Of a stretch of 64,000 nt of DNA, positions 16,701-24,798 are shown one piece after another. Source of the DNA: DATLYH01 sp035575035 (GTDB taxonomy: Bacteria; Planctomycetota; Planctomycetia; Gemmatales; Gemmataceae); contig DATLYH010000339.1 in the NCBI GenBank assembly GCA_035575035.1, forward strand, positions 47,570-111,569. Reading direction: 5' to 3'. The translations under genes and the position numbers were made by a program. Below the pieces are notes generated by a model. It had not been told where the DNA came from, did not search any database, and saw nothing but the letters and a program-made list of their open reading frames with translations. Positions within the stretch are counted from its first letter, which is position 1; every line of letters begins with the position of its first letter.

Positions 16701-17524
16701 AGGTGATCGGGGAGGGATCATGCGCCTTCCGGGACTGCGTGATCACTCTGGACCGAGCCGGCCGGGATGTGCCGCTGGCGGTGGTCAAACTGGCCGACCC
16801 GGCGCTGGTGATGAAGATGGACCCGCCCAGCCCGGCAGCGGCCCAGGTTCCCGGGATCAGTTTCGAGGACTGCCTGGTGCGCGGTGACGGCGAGTTGCTC
16901 CGGGTGCGCGCCAGCCGGCCGTTCACGCTGGAAGCCCGGAACTGCCTGTTCGCCCTGGCCGGTTCTTGCCTGAATGTCCAGGGTAGCGCGGAAGGAGCGG
17001 CGGCCGGGCAGGTGAGCGTGGCCCGGCTGGAGCATGTGACCGCTTACCTGGGCGAGCACCTGATCCGCCTTCAGGCCCACCGGGAGGCTCGGGGCATGGG
17101 GTTAGTGCTGCTGCACGTGCGGGCCTTCGACAGTCTGTTTGTCTCGCGCGACGCTGGCTCACTGATCCACCTGGAGGGGCCTGAAACCAGCGAGGAGAAG
17201 ATGCGCGGCTTGCTGCTGTGGGACGGCCGGCACAACGCCTACAGCAATTTCATGAGTCTGCTCGACCAGCGCTCGCCGGGAGAGGAGAACCCGCCGCAGC
17301 CTTACGGGACGGTCAAATGGAAGGAGTACACCGGCGAGCGCGACGCTCTGTTCGTCCCACGGGTAAGGTCGATCCTGGCCGATCCACCGCCGCCAGAAGC
17401 CCCGCTGGCCCGGGTGGGGAAAGCTGGCTTCCGCGTGCGGGCCGACGCCGATCAATCCTATGGGGCCAACCTCGACCGGCTGCCCACGCCGACGGGTGCT
17501 GCCGCGGCCGGCTCGGAGGAATAG
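13718..17524 (+). CDS. Receptor-like Ser/Thr protein kinase with beta-helix-like ectodomain
   Basis: 1268 aa. Residues 1-90 are a Pro/acid-rich linker. The kinase domain (about 97-358) shows IGVGGMAAVIRARD, Lys126 in VALKILPP, the HRDIKPSN loop (218-225), DMG (238-240, in place of DFG) and SPEQ. A single membrane helix follows at about 389-408, so the last 860 residues are extracytoplasmic. They hold two blocks (about 470-720 and 880-1200) of short strands with patterns such as VTIEGRSGARPTI and LTLEDLEFQLE, like right-handed parallel beta-helix coils of carbohydrate-binding proteins. The protein probably senses an external ligand. The next gene is convergent, with stops 16 bp apart. Confidence 0.88.
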   Translation: MPTSQQPRGEEHSGVQPSPPSPPPEPPGKAAPDRSGGDDGKPSSPSTEPAAKGLEMFLPEPEPTDDSPTVISRAPPRPAPSDESFAGTLRGRRLAHFELIEPIGVGGMAAVIRARDTQLDRPVALKILPPEMANDPESVKRFHQEARAAARLDHENIARVFFCGEDQGLHFIAFEFVEGVNLRTLLERRGRLPVAEAVHYLLQIATGLEHAASRGVVHRDIKPSNIIISPNGRAKLVDMGLARSLDRQSDAGLTQSGVTLGTFDYISPEQALEPREADVRSDIYSLGCTFYHVLTGQPPVPEGTAAKKLHHHQHVAPIDPRELNPEIPDELAAILARMMAKDPKDRYAHVGQLVRHLIGVAQKLGLNAEVPEGLLFVDAPLPDPPRARPILLAAVAATALVGLILLLGRTGGPATSPSDPVFRVPPDRPPPAPRADRPDQSPRTRLPAPAETPNGTAPQRGPKVAVFNPPHPQARDLARFLRENQGADEIQVVLNGDLELGGAWQGDESASVSSLVFEAPKVTIEGRSGARPTIRLKYDLRLPSPADGLLAALVIRGGEGTLKNLRLVVDAASSQASMAGVLFQGGKGHKIHGCEFLQENPPPEPVLDGPDERPGPPRLTSVVVDAGRDPAVAVEIKECYFARVQDEKGLYRVAQDAVRLIGPGRVLAAHCAFAPHTILFHLARGGSISQEAMLALENCSAMAAGDWTAFHLEDSTPCRLEVKNCLFSRVGADPDAEPGSSADRRAVLIHQAGRPPTALKYVGFQNCYHNLTAFWVRPTLDESEAEIASWEAFAEEVRKVGGEEGQDVKSVVLKQSPWQEADPLDMLRQGRPQQAFLVNLKLRELRYGPDLKQLLGVERCAWGTSYPNVPPLPPEDRPTEPVAAVRELVVDPAVASVGNGVYRTLGQALEDVRQRAVIRIRHTGLLPVDPVRLERATLDVTILPDPGHRPILTLGNTSEQEAFLFRVHDGKLTLEDLEFQLEPRRAGYKTQSVVEVIGEGSCAFRDCVITLDRAGRDVPLAVVKLADPALVMKMDPPSPAAAQVPGISFEDCLVRGDGELLRVRASRPFTLEARNCLFALAGSCLNVQGSAEGAAAGQVSVARLEHVTAYLGEHLIRLQAHREARGMGLVLLHVRAFDSLFVSRDAGSLIHLEGPETSEEKMRGLLLWDGRHNAYSNFMSLLDQRSPGEENPPQPYGTVKWKEYTGERDALFVPRVRSILADPPPPEAPLARVGKAGFRVRADADQSYGANLDRLPTPTGAAAAGSEE

Positions 17525-17540
17525 CTCATCTTCGCTTCGG

Positions 17541-17951
17541 TCAAATGTCCACAATCACCTCCGCCAACCAGCCGTCCGGCGTCCGCTCCACGCGCAGGCC
17601 GTGGTAGGTGATCGCCTTGACCTCATGCGCCAGGACGTGGCGGGACCGGTCGAGCGGCTCGCCCCAGGCAGTGCCATCCAGACCAGCGTCATTCACCCGG
17701 ACCTCGAACCGGCCGAACAGCAGGTGCTCGGCATCGAAGCGGTACAGCAATTCCGAAAGCCAGTCGAACAGCAGAAACTCAGGCTCGTCGTGCTCCAGCC
17801 GGATCTCGACCTTTTGCCGGGGCTCGACCGAGGCCAGGTCCTCCACGATGGCGGCAAACAGGGCCCGGGCCGCCTCGGCGAACAGGGTGTCCAGGTCCGC
17901 CGCGCGGATGCGCAGCCCAAGGTCGGCCGTGTGCTCAAAGTGCTCGAACAT
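17541..17951 (-). CDS. Archease
   Basis: 136 aa, the usual archease length. The N-terminus FEHFEHTADLGLRIRAADLD matches the family. The metal-site acid Asp10, a central FDWLSELLYRFD and the C-terminal KAITYHGLRV, ending in VIVDI, are all present. Archease activates the RNA ligase RtcB by promoting guanylylation and turnover, allowing RNA repair or splicing. No rtcB gene lies in this window, so the partner is presumed elsewhere. A Clp1-like polynucleotide kinase gene 7 kb away (24799-25662) could act in the same RNA-end chemistry. Confidence 0.92.
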   Translation of the reverse strand: MFEHFEHTADLGLRIRAADLDTLFAEAARALFAAIVEDLASVEPRQKVEIRLEHDEPEFLLFDWLSELLYRFDAEHLLFGRFEVRVNDAGLDGTAWGEPLDRSRHVLAHEVKAITYHGLRVERTPDGWLAEVIVDI

Positions 17952-18022
17952 GCCCTGGATGCTACCGCGCCGGCCGTGGAAGCGGTAGGCCGAGGCCGCC
18001 GAAACCGGTCCCCCTCCTTGAG

Positions 18023-20011
18023 CTACGGTGGCGGTGCCGGCACCATCTGGGTAAACGGCGGCACGTAGGCTTGCAGCAGTGTGATCAGACCGACCACTGA
18101 TGCCAGGATGATGCTGTGCCAGATCACCGCTTTGAAGATGTCGGCCTCCTTGCCGAGTTGATGGGTGGCGGCGGTGGCGACGCAGATGCTCTGGGCGTCG
18201 ATCATCTTGCCCATGACGCCGCCGGTGCTGTTGGCCGTGCAGATCAACACTTGCGCCTTGCCCAGCGCCTCGGCTGGCGTCACTCCTTGCCCCAGAGCGG
18301 TGAAGGCCCCCTGGTTGTAGATCTCGGTGGCGGTGATCTTCTGCAAGCTGCCGAACAGGGCGTTGCTGCCGGCATCGGTGCCGGTCAGGAAGACGCCCAG
18401 CCAGCCAAGGATCGCCGCGAAAAACGGGTAGGCCAACCCGGTCGCCGCGAAGGCGACGCCGAGGGTGGCATCCATGCCGGCGTAGCGCGTCACGTAGCTG
18501 AGCCCCAGCATGCAGGCGATGGTCGGGATCGGGATCTTCATCTGGAAGAAGGTTCGCCGGAATACCCAGGCGATGTCGGCGGCATTCATCCGCAGCATGA
18601 TCATGCTCACGACGGCCGCAAGGAAGACCGCGGTGCCGGGGGCCGTCAGCCAGGCGAAGTTGAACAGGGCGGCCTCCGGCCGGGGTGCCAGGCGCTGGGC
18701 CACCTGCGCGTTGACCACGGCCCGCAAGGGGTCGGCGCTAGCCACCGCCAAGGCGGCGCACTGCTCCGCTTTCACCGCATGGAGCCGGGGGTCGCGGTGC
18801 GACTGATTGTGCAGCGTCGGGATCGGGATGCGATAGTTGGTCTGGATCGGGCCGAGGTAGACCGGCCCGGCCCCCTCTTTCTGATGGAGCACGCCCAGCA
18901 GCGACCAGGCCGGCCCCTCGCGGCGTTCCTCCTTCTGCCGCACCAGGCCGGTCAACAGCAGGAAGATCGACATCAGGGCGTAGGGCGCCCAGGCCAGGCT
19001 GACGCTGCGGAAGGTCAGGGGCGGTTCCTTCTCGGCCGGTGCAGGGTCGGAGCCGACCAGGGCGGCCGCCTCGGCAGCGTGGCCGTCGGTCAGGCCGCCC
19101 AGCGCCGGTGCGGCCGGCTCGGCGGACGGGGCCGGCTCGTACACCATCTCGCGGCGCGGCCGCCAAAACTTGAGGAAGATGGCGGTGACCACCAGCGAGA
19201 AGATGCCGCCGCCGATGTCGGTCATCGGGTAGAGGATGACCCCGGGCAGGTAGACGTGGATGGTGGCAAAGGTGAACTGGAACAAGGCGAACGACCCGCC
19301 GGAGACCAGCAGCGCCGGCCAGACCTCCCAGGTCTGCCGCCAGCTGCACATGCAGCGCACCATGTAGGCCGGCACAATGCACGACAGGATCGGCAGCTGA
19401 TGGCCGGCCATGACGCTGAGCGTCTCGGTTTGCAGATCGGTGACGCCATTGAGGACGATCAGCGGCGTGCCCAGGCCGCCGTAAGCCACCGGCGACGTGT
19501 TGGCGATCAGACAGAGCACGGCGGCCAGGAAGGGATTGAAACCGAGGCCGACCATGATGGCGCCGCAGATGGCCACGGGAGTACCGCCGCCGGCCGCCCC
19601 TTCCAGGAAGGCACCGAAGGCAAAGCCGATCAGGATCGCTTGGATGCGGGCGTCGGCTGACAGTTCCGCCACCGAGCGGCGGACGACGTTGAACTGGCCG
19701 GTCTTGACGGTGATGTTGTACAAGAGCATGGCGTTGAAGATGGTCCAACCGACCGGCAGCAGGCCGAAGGCGGCGCCGTGGATGAAGGACCAGGTCGCCA
19801 TGTCGGCCGGCATGGCGTAGACGGCGACGGCGATGATCCAGGCGACCAGCGCCGCGGCAGCACCGGCCTTGGGGGCCAGCCAGCGCCGCGGCACCAACAG
19901 GTAGAACAGGGTGAGCACCGGCAGAGCAGCGAAGACAGTGGAGACGACCGCGGATAACGGCAGTTTCCCGTGCAGCGGGTCGAGGTCTTGCGAGTAGACA
20001 GCCCAGATCAT
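18023..20011 (-). CDS. lctP: L-lactate permease (LctP family)
   Basis: 662 aa with about 13-14 hydrophobic segments. The family motif GFAFGAFLEGAAGGGTPVAI is intact, as are FNPFLAAVLCLIANTSPVAY and the C-terminal GVFLTGTDAGSNALFGSLQ and NSTGGVMGKMIDAQSICVA. It is an inner-membrane proton-coupled lactate (or glycolate) importer. It is longer than the usual 550-600 aa because of a central Ala/Pro-rich cytoplasmic loop and an expanded loop at about residues 290-430. No lactate dehydrogenase or regulator is adjacent. Confidence 0.93.
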   Translation of the reverse strand: MIWAVYSQDLDPLHGKLPLSAVVSTVFAALPVLTLFYLLVPRRWLAPKAGAAAALVAWIIAVAVYAMPADMATWSFIHGAAFGLLPVGWTIFNAMLLYNITVKTGQFNVVRRSVAELSADARIQAILIGFAFGAFLEGAAGGGTPVAICGAIMVGLGFNPFLAAVLCLIANTSPVAYGGLGTPLIVLNGVTDLQTETLSVMAGHQLPILSCIVPAYMVRCMCSWRQTWEVWPALLVSGGSFALFQFTFATIHVYLPGVILYPMTDIGGGIFSLVVTAIFLKFWRPRREMVYEPAPSAEPAAPALGGLTDGHAAEAAALVGSDPAPAEKEPPLTFRSVSLAWAPYALMSIFLLLTGLVRQKEERREGPAWSLLGVLHQKEGAGPVYLGPIQTNYRIPIPTLHNQSHRDPRLHAVKAEQCAALAVASADPLRAVVNAQVAQRLAPRPEAALFNFAWLTAPGTAVFLAAVVSMIMLRMNAADIAWVFRRTFFQMKIPIPTIACMLGLSYVTRYAGMDATLGVAFAATGLAYPFFAAILGWLGVFLTGTDAGSNALFGSLQKITATEIYNQGAFTALGQGVTPAEALGKAQVLICTANSTGGVMGKMIDAQSICVATAATHQLGKEADIFKAVIWHSIILASVVGLITLLQAYVPPFTQMVPAPPP

Positions 20012-20081
20012 GCGACGGCTCCAGGAGAATGAGGAAGATCCGTGGCGATTGTAGAGCCGCCATGTTGGGATGCAAGTGCGA

Positions 20082-20504
20082 TCAGGGAAACCAGTCCTCT
20101 AGCGAGAGGCCGGGGATGCGGCTGAAATGTCTCTGGTTGTGAGTCACCAGAGTGAAGCCGTGCGTCAGAGCGGTAGCCGCGACGGCAAGGTCCAGGTCGC
20201 CGATGAGCTGGTTCTGCCGGCGCAACAATGCCCGGAGCCGGCCGAATTCCTCGATCATCAGATGCGTCAGTCCGACGGTCGGGATCCATCCCAGGAAAGT
20301 GTGCAAAGCCGATCGGGCCGCATGATAGCCGTGGGCCGTCTGACTATGCCAGGGCCCTTCCGTGAGTTCCATCACACTGAAAATGGAGATGCGCAGATCG
20401 GCCGCCGACATGCCGGCAAGCCGCGCCGCGATGACGCCATGGGCCGGGTGGCTTCCCTGGAGAAAGGCAACGCAATGATCGGTGTCGAGCAGAAACGGCG
20501 GCAT
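20082..20504 (-). CDS. vapC: PIN-domain toxin, VapC family
   Basis: 140 aa, with GGGAGGGTGGG directly before the ATG. The metal-binding acids of a PIN RNase are visible: Asp in LLDTDHCVAFL, Glu in SVMELTEG, Asp in LIGDLDLAVAATAL, and the late LVTHNQRHFSRIPGLSLEDW. VapC toxins cleave tRNA or rRNA and are neutralised by a cognate antitoxin. The gene begins 43 bp after the end of the small gene at 20548-20775, which fits the expected antitoxin-toxin order. Conserved acids are intact, so the toxin is probably functional. Confidence 0.9.
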   Translation of the reverse strand: MPPFLLDTDHCVAFLQGSHPAHGVIAARLAGMSAADLRISIFSVMELTEGPWHSQTAHGYHAARSALHTFLGWIPTVGLTHLMIEEFGRLRALLRRQNQLIGDLDLAVAATALTHGFTLVTHNQRHFSRIPGLSLEDWFP

Positions 20505-20547
20505 CCCACCCTCCCCCGAGTGTTCGCCTACTCACTGCCCGACCGGG

Positions 20548-20775
20548 TCACGATGTTTCGCCCGAGATCGCCCGTACCACCTCCTCGGGAAGCTGCCAGG
20601 CGCCCGCGGCATCCTTCAACTGCCCTTCCGGTGGGTAGGACAACCGAGCCGCCGGATAAAGGACGCACAGCGTTCGGCCTTCGTGCTCGATGACGACCGG
20701 CTCGTCTCTGATTTTGTGAAAGAAGCGCTGGACGGCTGCCGCTTCCTTGTCGATGCTGATCGTACGCGGCTTCAA
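20548..20775 (-). CDS. Putative antitoxin partner of VapC
   Basis: 75 aa if started at TTG 20775, preferred because GGGGAGGTGGG stands immediately upstream; a GTG at 20805 is the alternative. The sequence reads KPRTISIDKEAAAVQRFFHK, then EPVVIEHEGRTLCVLYPAAR and a C-terminal helix WQLPEEVVRAI. A short N-terminal strand/helix DNA-binding part with a C-terminal toxin-binding tail fits a type II antitoxin, and its position before the VapC gene supports this. It lies 31 bp after the GTPase gene on the same strand. The exact antitoxin family was not recognised. Confidence 0.6.
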   Translation of the reverse strand: MKPRTISIDKEAAAVQRFFHKIRDEPVVIEHEGRTLCVLYPAARLSYPPEGQLKDAAGAWQLPEEVVRAISGETS

Positions 20776-20806
20776 TTCCCACCTCCCCGGCGCAATCGCG
20801 CGCACC

Positions 20807-21799
20807 TTAGATATGCAATTCTACGATATCCTTGTCGTGCAGGATGTGCTCACGGGTTACGGTCTGGCCGTCGTAGACGCCGGTGCCCCAGATCCGGGCC
20901 GACTTCAGCTTGGTGGCAAAGTCGCGGTGGACGAGGGCGGCCATCTCCTGTAGCGTGCTCCCCGCCGGGACGGTGTAAGGCGACTCGAGATCGGGCGGTT
21001 TGCCCGGCTTCTTGGTGTACACCCGGATCACGTTCAGAAAGCGGTACAGGGCGTTACGCAGGTCCTCCACGCCGGTGCCGTGCTCGGCGGAAATTACCTG
21101 GATCGGGAAGCGCTGGCCGAACAACTCACGCACCACCGGCAGGCGGTCCTCCGCGCCGGGCAGGTCGATCTTGTTGGCGACTAGCATCGTCTTGGTGTAG
21201 CCGATGGTGGGGTCTTCCGCCTCGGCCGGCGGCTGGCCGACCAACACCGTCTTGGCCTGCGCCAGCCGTTCGAGGACCGCCTCGGCGGCAAAGGGACCGT
21301 CATCATCGCCGAGATCGACCATCAGCACGGCGGCATCGGCCGCGCGCACCATACCCGCCAGGTAAGGCTCCAGGTAGTCGGCGGTGATGGGCGGAGTGTC
21401 GATAAGCTGGACGCGGACATCTTCCCACTCCATCATGCCGGCGTGCGGTTCGCGCGTGGTGAAGGGATAGGCGGCCACTTCCGGCGTCGCCCGTGTCAGC
21501 CGGGTGAGCAGCCGGCTCTTCCCGACGTTCGGGGCGCCCACAATGACGTACTGGCCGGCCCCCTGCCGGGGAATCTTGTAGCTGACACCCCCCTTCTTGC
21601 CATGCTTGCGCTCGTGCTCGATCTCCTCGCGGACGTCGCTGATCTTCCGCTTGATCTCGGCCTGGAGCTTCTCGGTACCCTTGTGCTTGGGGAGCAGGGC
21701 GAACATTTTCTTCAGGGCCGCCAACCGCTCCTCGGCAGTCTGGGCCCGTTTATACTCCTGTTCCGCTTCCATGTACTGCGGTGTCAGGTTGGCAGGCAT
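20807..21799 (-). CDS. DRG/Obg-type GTPase with C-terminal TGS domain
   Basis: 330 aa. After a helical N-terminus (about 1-80) the GTPase core shows G1 GAPNVGKS, a switch region with AYPFTTREP, G3-like LIDTPPI, and G4 NKID. The C-terminal about 60 residues (VIRVYTKKPGKPPD to LHDKDIVELHI) form a TGS domain. This arrangement matches developmentally regulated GTP-binding proteins, mainly archaeal and eukaryotic, which bind ribosomes or structured RNA. Its function in planctomycetes is unknown. The putative antitoxin and VapC genes follow on the same strand. Confidence 0.88.
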   Translation of the reverse strand: MPANLTPQYMEAEQEYKRAQTAEERLAALKKMFALLPKHKGTEKLQAEIKRKISDVREEIEHERKHGKKGGVSYKIPRQGAGQYVIVGAPNVGKSRLLTRLTRATPEVAAYPFTTREPHAGMMEWEDVRVQLIDTPPITADYLEPYLAGMVRAADAAVLMVDLGDDDGPFAAEAVLERLAQAKTVLVGQPPAEAEDPTIGYTKTMLVANKIDLPGAEDRLPVVRELFGQRFPIQVISAEHGTGVEDLRNALYRFLNVIRVYTKKPGKPPDLESPYTVPAGSTLQEMAALVHRDFATKLKSARIWGTGVYDGQTVTREHILHDKDIVELHI

Positions 21800-21803
21800 G
21801 GCA

Positions 21804-21831
21804 GTTCGTTGTCCGTGATCCGTAGTCAGTT
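21804..21831. repeat. Heptamer repeats upstream of the DRG gene
   Basis: Four consecutive heptamers (GTTCGTT, GTCCGTG, ATCCGTA, GTCAGTT) begin 5 bp upstream of the GTPase ATG (minus strand). A second, different array (CCAACTG, ACTACTG, ACCACTG) lies at 21955-21975, ending 6 bp before the purine nucleoside phosphorylase ATG on the other strand. Confidence 0.6.
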
Positions 21832-21981
21832 GCCGAATGGAGAACGGTGCTGGTCTTGGGTCAATGCCCAGTATACATTGAGGCAGGAATCGAGGGAAAG
21901 AGGCGGCGATTGGCCGGGGGCGCTCCGGGCGCCGATCTCAGGGTTTGCCATACACCAACTGACTACTGACCACTGACACCC

Positions 21982-22806
21982 ATGCTCGAGCTGTACGACC
22001 AGATCCAGGAAGCAAAGGCGGCGATCCAGGCCCGGTGGGCGGGCCGGCCGCGCGTCGGCATCATCCTCGGCACCGGCCTGGGCGGGTTGACCGACGACAT
22101 TGAGACCGAGGCGGCAATCCCCTACGGCGACATCCCGCATTTCCCGCAGCCGACAGTCAAGTCACATACCGGTCGGCTGGTCTGCGGTCGGCTGGCGGGC
22201 AAGGTCGTCATGGTGATGGAGGGGCGCTTTCACTACTACGAGGGCTACACCCTCAAGCAGATCACCCTGCCGGTCCGCGTCATGAAGGCGATGGGCTGTG
22301 AGGTGCTGGTAGTCAGCAATGCTTGCGGCGGCATGAACCCGCAGTACGCCGCCGGCGACATCATGATTATCGAAGACCACATCAACCTGATCGGTGACAA
22401 CCCGCTGATCGGCAAGAATGACGACCGGCTCGGCGAGCGCTTCCCCGACATGTGCTATGCCTACGATCGGGAGTTGATCGCGCTGGCACAGCGTATCGCT
22501 CTGGAAGAGCGGATCGTCTGCCACAAGGGGGTTTTCGTAGCGGTATCGGGGCCGAACCTGGAGACGCGGGCGGAGTACCGCTTCCTGCGAGGCATTGGGG
22601 CCGATGTCGTCGGCATGTCCACGGTGCCGGAGGTAATCGTCGGCGTCCACGCCGGCCTGCGCAACCTCGGCCTGTCGGTGATCACCGACATGTGCCTGCC
22701 CGATGCCCTCCGCCCGGTCAAGCTGGAGGACATCTTGGCGGTCGCCGCCGCCGCCGAGAAGAAGCTGCGCGTGCTGGTACGCCGGGTGATCGGCGAGTTG
22801 TCGTGA
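21982..22806 (+). CDS. Purine-nucleoside phosphorylase (PNP/MTAP superfamily, trimeric class)
   Basis: 274 aa. It has a phosphate-binding GTGLGG (for GSGLG), HTGRLV, MEGRFHYYEGY, VVSNACGGMNPQ and SGPNLETRAEYRFL, then DVVGMSTVPEVI. The enzyme cleaves purine nucleosides with phosphate to base and ribose-1-phosphate. The base-specificity loop reads VITDMCL: Asp stands where 6-oxopurine-specific enzymes have Asn, so substrate range is uncertain. hpt (24148-24663), the next purine salvage step, is nearby on the other strand. The ATG is preceded directly by heptamer repeats and has no clear Shine-Dalgarno. Confidence 0.9.
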   Translation: MLELYDQIQEAKAAIQARWAGRPRVGIILGTGLGGLTDDIETEAAIPYGDIPHFPQPTVKSHTGRLVCGRLAGKVVMVMEGRFHYYEGYTLKQITLPVRVMKAMGCEVLVVSNACGGMNPQYAAGDIMIIEDHINLIGDNPLIGKNDDRLGERFPDMCYAYDRELIALAQRIALEERIVCHKGVFVAVSGPNLETRAEYRFLRGIGADVVGMSTVPEVIVGVHAGLRNLGLSVITDMCLPDALRPVKLEDILAVAAAAEKKLRVLVRRVIGELS

Positions 22807-22840
22807 ACCCTTCTCGCGCCGTTAATCGGAACGTCTTTGA

Positions 22841-22960
22841 TCCGAGCCCGGAGCGTGAGCGCGGGGGCCAACCTTATCCCGTCGCTGGCGCTCCGGGCTC
22901 AGAGGAACCCGTCGCTGGCGCTCCGGGCTCAGAGGAACCCGTCGCTGGCGCTCCGGGCTC
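22841..22960. repeat. GCTCCGGGC-family repeats between convergent genes
   Basis: One inverted copy (AGCCCGGAGCGTGAGCGCGG at 22845-22864) is followed by three exact direct copies with a 30-bp period starting at 22878, 22908 and 22938 (CCCGTCGCTGGCGCTCCGGG plus CTCAGAGGAA). The inverted and direct copies can pair into a stem. The site lies between the stops of the PNP and glycosyltransferase genes. Confidence 0.85.
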
Positions 22961-23015
22961 GGATCGTAGGAATGCGCCGAAAGTGGACGCGCCGGGCGCT
23001 GATACGGCGCGCTGC

Positions 23016-24098
23016 TTAGACCAGGCGGGCATACAGCTCGGCGTGGCGGTGGACCATCGCGCTGACGGGGAAGCGCGTGGCGGCGCGCTTGCGTCCGGCT
23101 TCCCCCATCTGCCGGCGTCGGTCGGCATCGTCCAGCAAAATGCGTGTCTGCCGCGCCAGCATCGCCTTGTTACCCGGCGTAAACAGGACCCCGGTTTCGC
23201 CGTCGGTGACAATCTCAGCTAATTCCGGCAGGCACGCCGCCACCACCGGCCGGCCCGCCGCCATTGCTTCCAGGGCTGCGTTGGTCCCGGCCGGCGCCCG
23301 GCTTGGCACCCAGACCACCTCCGCTTCGTTCAGAATCGGCCGCACGTCTGCCTGCGGGCCCACCCAGTGAACCTGATCGGTGACACGAAGAGCGCGGGCG
23401 AAGCGCTCCACCCGGGGCCGGTCAGGTCCCCGGCCGACCAGGACGAGATGCAGGTCATCGTAAAGGTACTTGAGGATGTCCAGGCCCCAGACAGCATCGT
23501 AGAAACCTTTGTGCCGTTCGACGGGGCCAATGCCGACCAGCAGACGCACGCCGGCCGGCAGTCCCAATGACTCGCGCACCGACACGGCCTCTGCGGGCGA
23601 TTCCACCACACCGGGTGGAATCTGCACGATCCGGTCTTCGGGTGTCCCGCGAAGTCGCCAGCGCTCAGCTTCGGCAGAGCCCCCAACGATGACATGGTAA
23701 TCTCCGCAGCGGGCTGCCCATTGCTCGAACCAGCCCGGGCGAGGCGGCCGTTCCCCGACAGGCAGCCCGGCGCTGATGACCAGCCGGCCACCGCTCCAGC
23801 GGCGGAGGCAAAGGCCGATCCCGAGCGCCGCCAAACCCCAGGTATGCACAATATCGGGCCGAAAGCGGCGCACCGAGCGGCCCAGGCGCAGCCACGAGCC
23901 CGGATCGAATGGCCGCTCTCGACAAAAAGCCTCGACCTCAACACCGGCCGCACGTAACGTCTCGGCCCAAGGCGTCGGTGGGCCGAAGGTGCAGACACGC
24001 AGCGTGAAGCGCTGGCGCGGCAGTCCCAGGGCAAGCAGCATGAGCTGCTTCGCCGCACCGTGGTAATCCAGGTTGGGGATGAGGAAGAGGAGTTTCAC
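23016..24098 (-). CDS. GT4-family glycosyltransferase
   Basis: 360 aa if started at GTG 24098; a TTG further upstream lies in heptamer repeats. A GT-B fold protein: N-terminal KLLFLIPNLDYHGAAKQL, central VGIGPVERHKGFYDAVWG (start of the nucleotide-sugar domain) and LVLVGRGPDRPRVE. The donor-binding EX7E-like region is GTNAALEAMAAGRPVVA, followed by PELAEIVTDGETGVLF. It is probably cytoplasmic or membrane-peripheral and acts in polysaccharide or glycolipid synthesis. It is the last gene of a minus-strand cluster after hpt. The acceptor and donor cannot be read. Confidence 0.88.
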   Translation of the reverse strand: MKLLFLIPNLDYHGAAKQLMLLALGLPRQRFTLRVCTFGPPTPWAETLRAAGVEVEAFCRERPFDPGSWLRLGRSVRRFRPDIVHTWGLAALGIGLCLRRWSGGRLVISAGLPVGERPPRPGWFEQWAARCGDYHVIVGGSAEAERWRLRGTPEDRIVQIPPGVVESPAEAVSVRESLGLPAGVRLLVGIGPVERHKGFYDAVWGLDILKYLYDDLHLVLVGRGPDRPRVERFARALRVTDQVHWVGPQADVRPILNEAEVVWVPSRAPAGTNAALEAMAAGRPVVAACLPELAEIVTDGETGVLFTPGNKAMLARQTRILLDDADRRRQMGEAGRKRAATRFPVSAMVHRHAELYARLV

Positions 24099-24101
24099 GA
24101 G

Positions 24102-24129
24102 CAGTTCGTAGTCCGTAGTCCGTAGCAAG
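24102..24129. repeat. Heptamer repeats at the glycosyltransferase start
   Basis: CAGTTCG, TAGTCCG, TAGTCCG and TAGCAAG run head to tail from 24102 to 24129, filling most of the gap between the hpt stop and the GTG start of the glycosyltransferase. Confidence 0.65.
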
Positions 24130-24147
24130 CAGTTGCCCTCCTACGGA

Positions 24148-24663
24148 CTAATGACTCTCCGGGATCACCGCGATGTAGGGGAGATGGCGATACTCGTCGT
24201 TGTAATCGAGGCCGTAGCCGACCACGAAGGCATTGGGGATGTCGAAGCCGCAATAGTCGGGCTCGATCGGCACCACCTGACGCCCCTGCTTGCGCAACAA
24301 CACCGCGGTTCGCAACGACGCCACCCCCAGGCTGCGCAGGTGCTCCACCAGGTAAGCCAATGTCTGGCCGGTGTCGAGGATGTCGTCCAGAAGCAGGACG
24401 TGGCGGCCCTTGACATCGGGGACCAGCTCCGGGTGGATATGGAGTTGGCCCGGCGTCGTCACTGCTCCACGGTAACTCGACGCCTGGATCAAACCGATGC
24501 GCAGCGGCACATCGAGGTGGCGCACCAGGTCGGCCAGGAACATCAGGCTGCCGGTGAGCACCCCGACGATGGTCACGGGCCGGTCCTTGTAGTCGGCCGC
24601 GATCTGCCGGGCCAGCTCCGCCACGCGAGCCTGGATGCGCTCGGCAGGGATCAGCATCTCCAT
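24148..24663 (-). CDS. hpt: Hypoxanthine phosphoribosyltransferase
   Basis: 171 aa from ATG 24663, giving the standard N-terminus MEMLIPAERIQARVAELARQ; in-frame TTG/GTG codons near 24747 would add 28 residues. The PRPP-binding signature VLLLDDILDTGQTL is intact, with VGVLTGSLMFLADLVRHLD upstream and VVGYGLDYNDEYRHLPYI at the base-binding end. It makes IMP (and GMP) from free purine bases and completes the salvage route begun by the phosphorylase gene 1.3 kb away. It lies between the Clp1-like kinase and the glycosyltransferase genes in the same orientation. Confidence 0.95.
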   Translation of the reverse strand: MEMLIPAERIQARVAELARQIAADYKDRPVTIVGVLTGSLMFLADLVRHLDVPLRIGLIQASSYRGAVTTPGQLHIHPELVPDVKGRHVLLLDDILDTGQTLAYLVEHLRSLGVASLRTAVLLRKQGRQVVPIEPDYCGFDIPNAFVVGYGLDYNDEYRHLPYIAVIPESH

Positions 24664-24798
24664 GACGGGTTCGCTCCCGAAAAAGGCGATACGCGGACCG
24701 GCGGTGGGATCGGCCCCATCGGCCGGGGAGACAGTATTGAACACCAAAGAGAGGCTGGAAGAAAGGGCGAGTTGCCGGCCTTCCTTCGTGCTGCCCCT

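Noticed and set aside
22878..22960. Three 30-bp direct repeats as a CRISPR array
   Set aside because: Repeats are contiguous, with a GCTCAGAGGAA joint and no variable spacers; the unit occurs at many other sites, and no cas genes are present.
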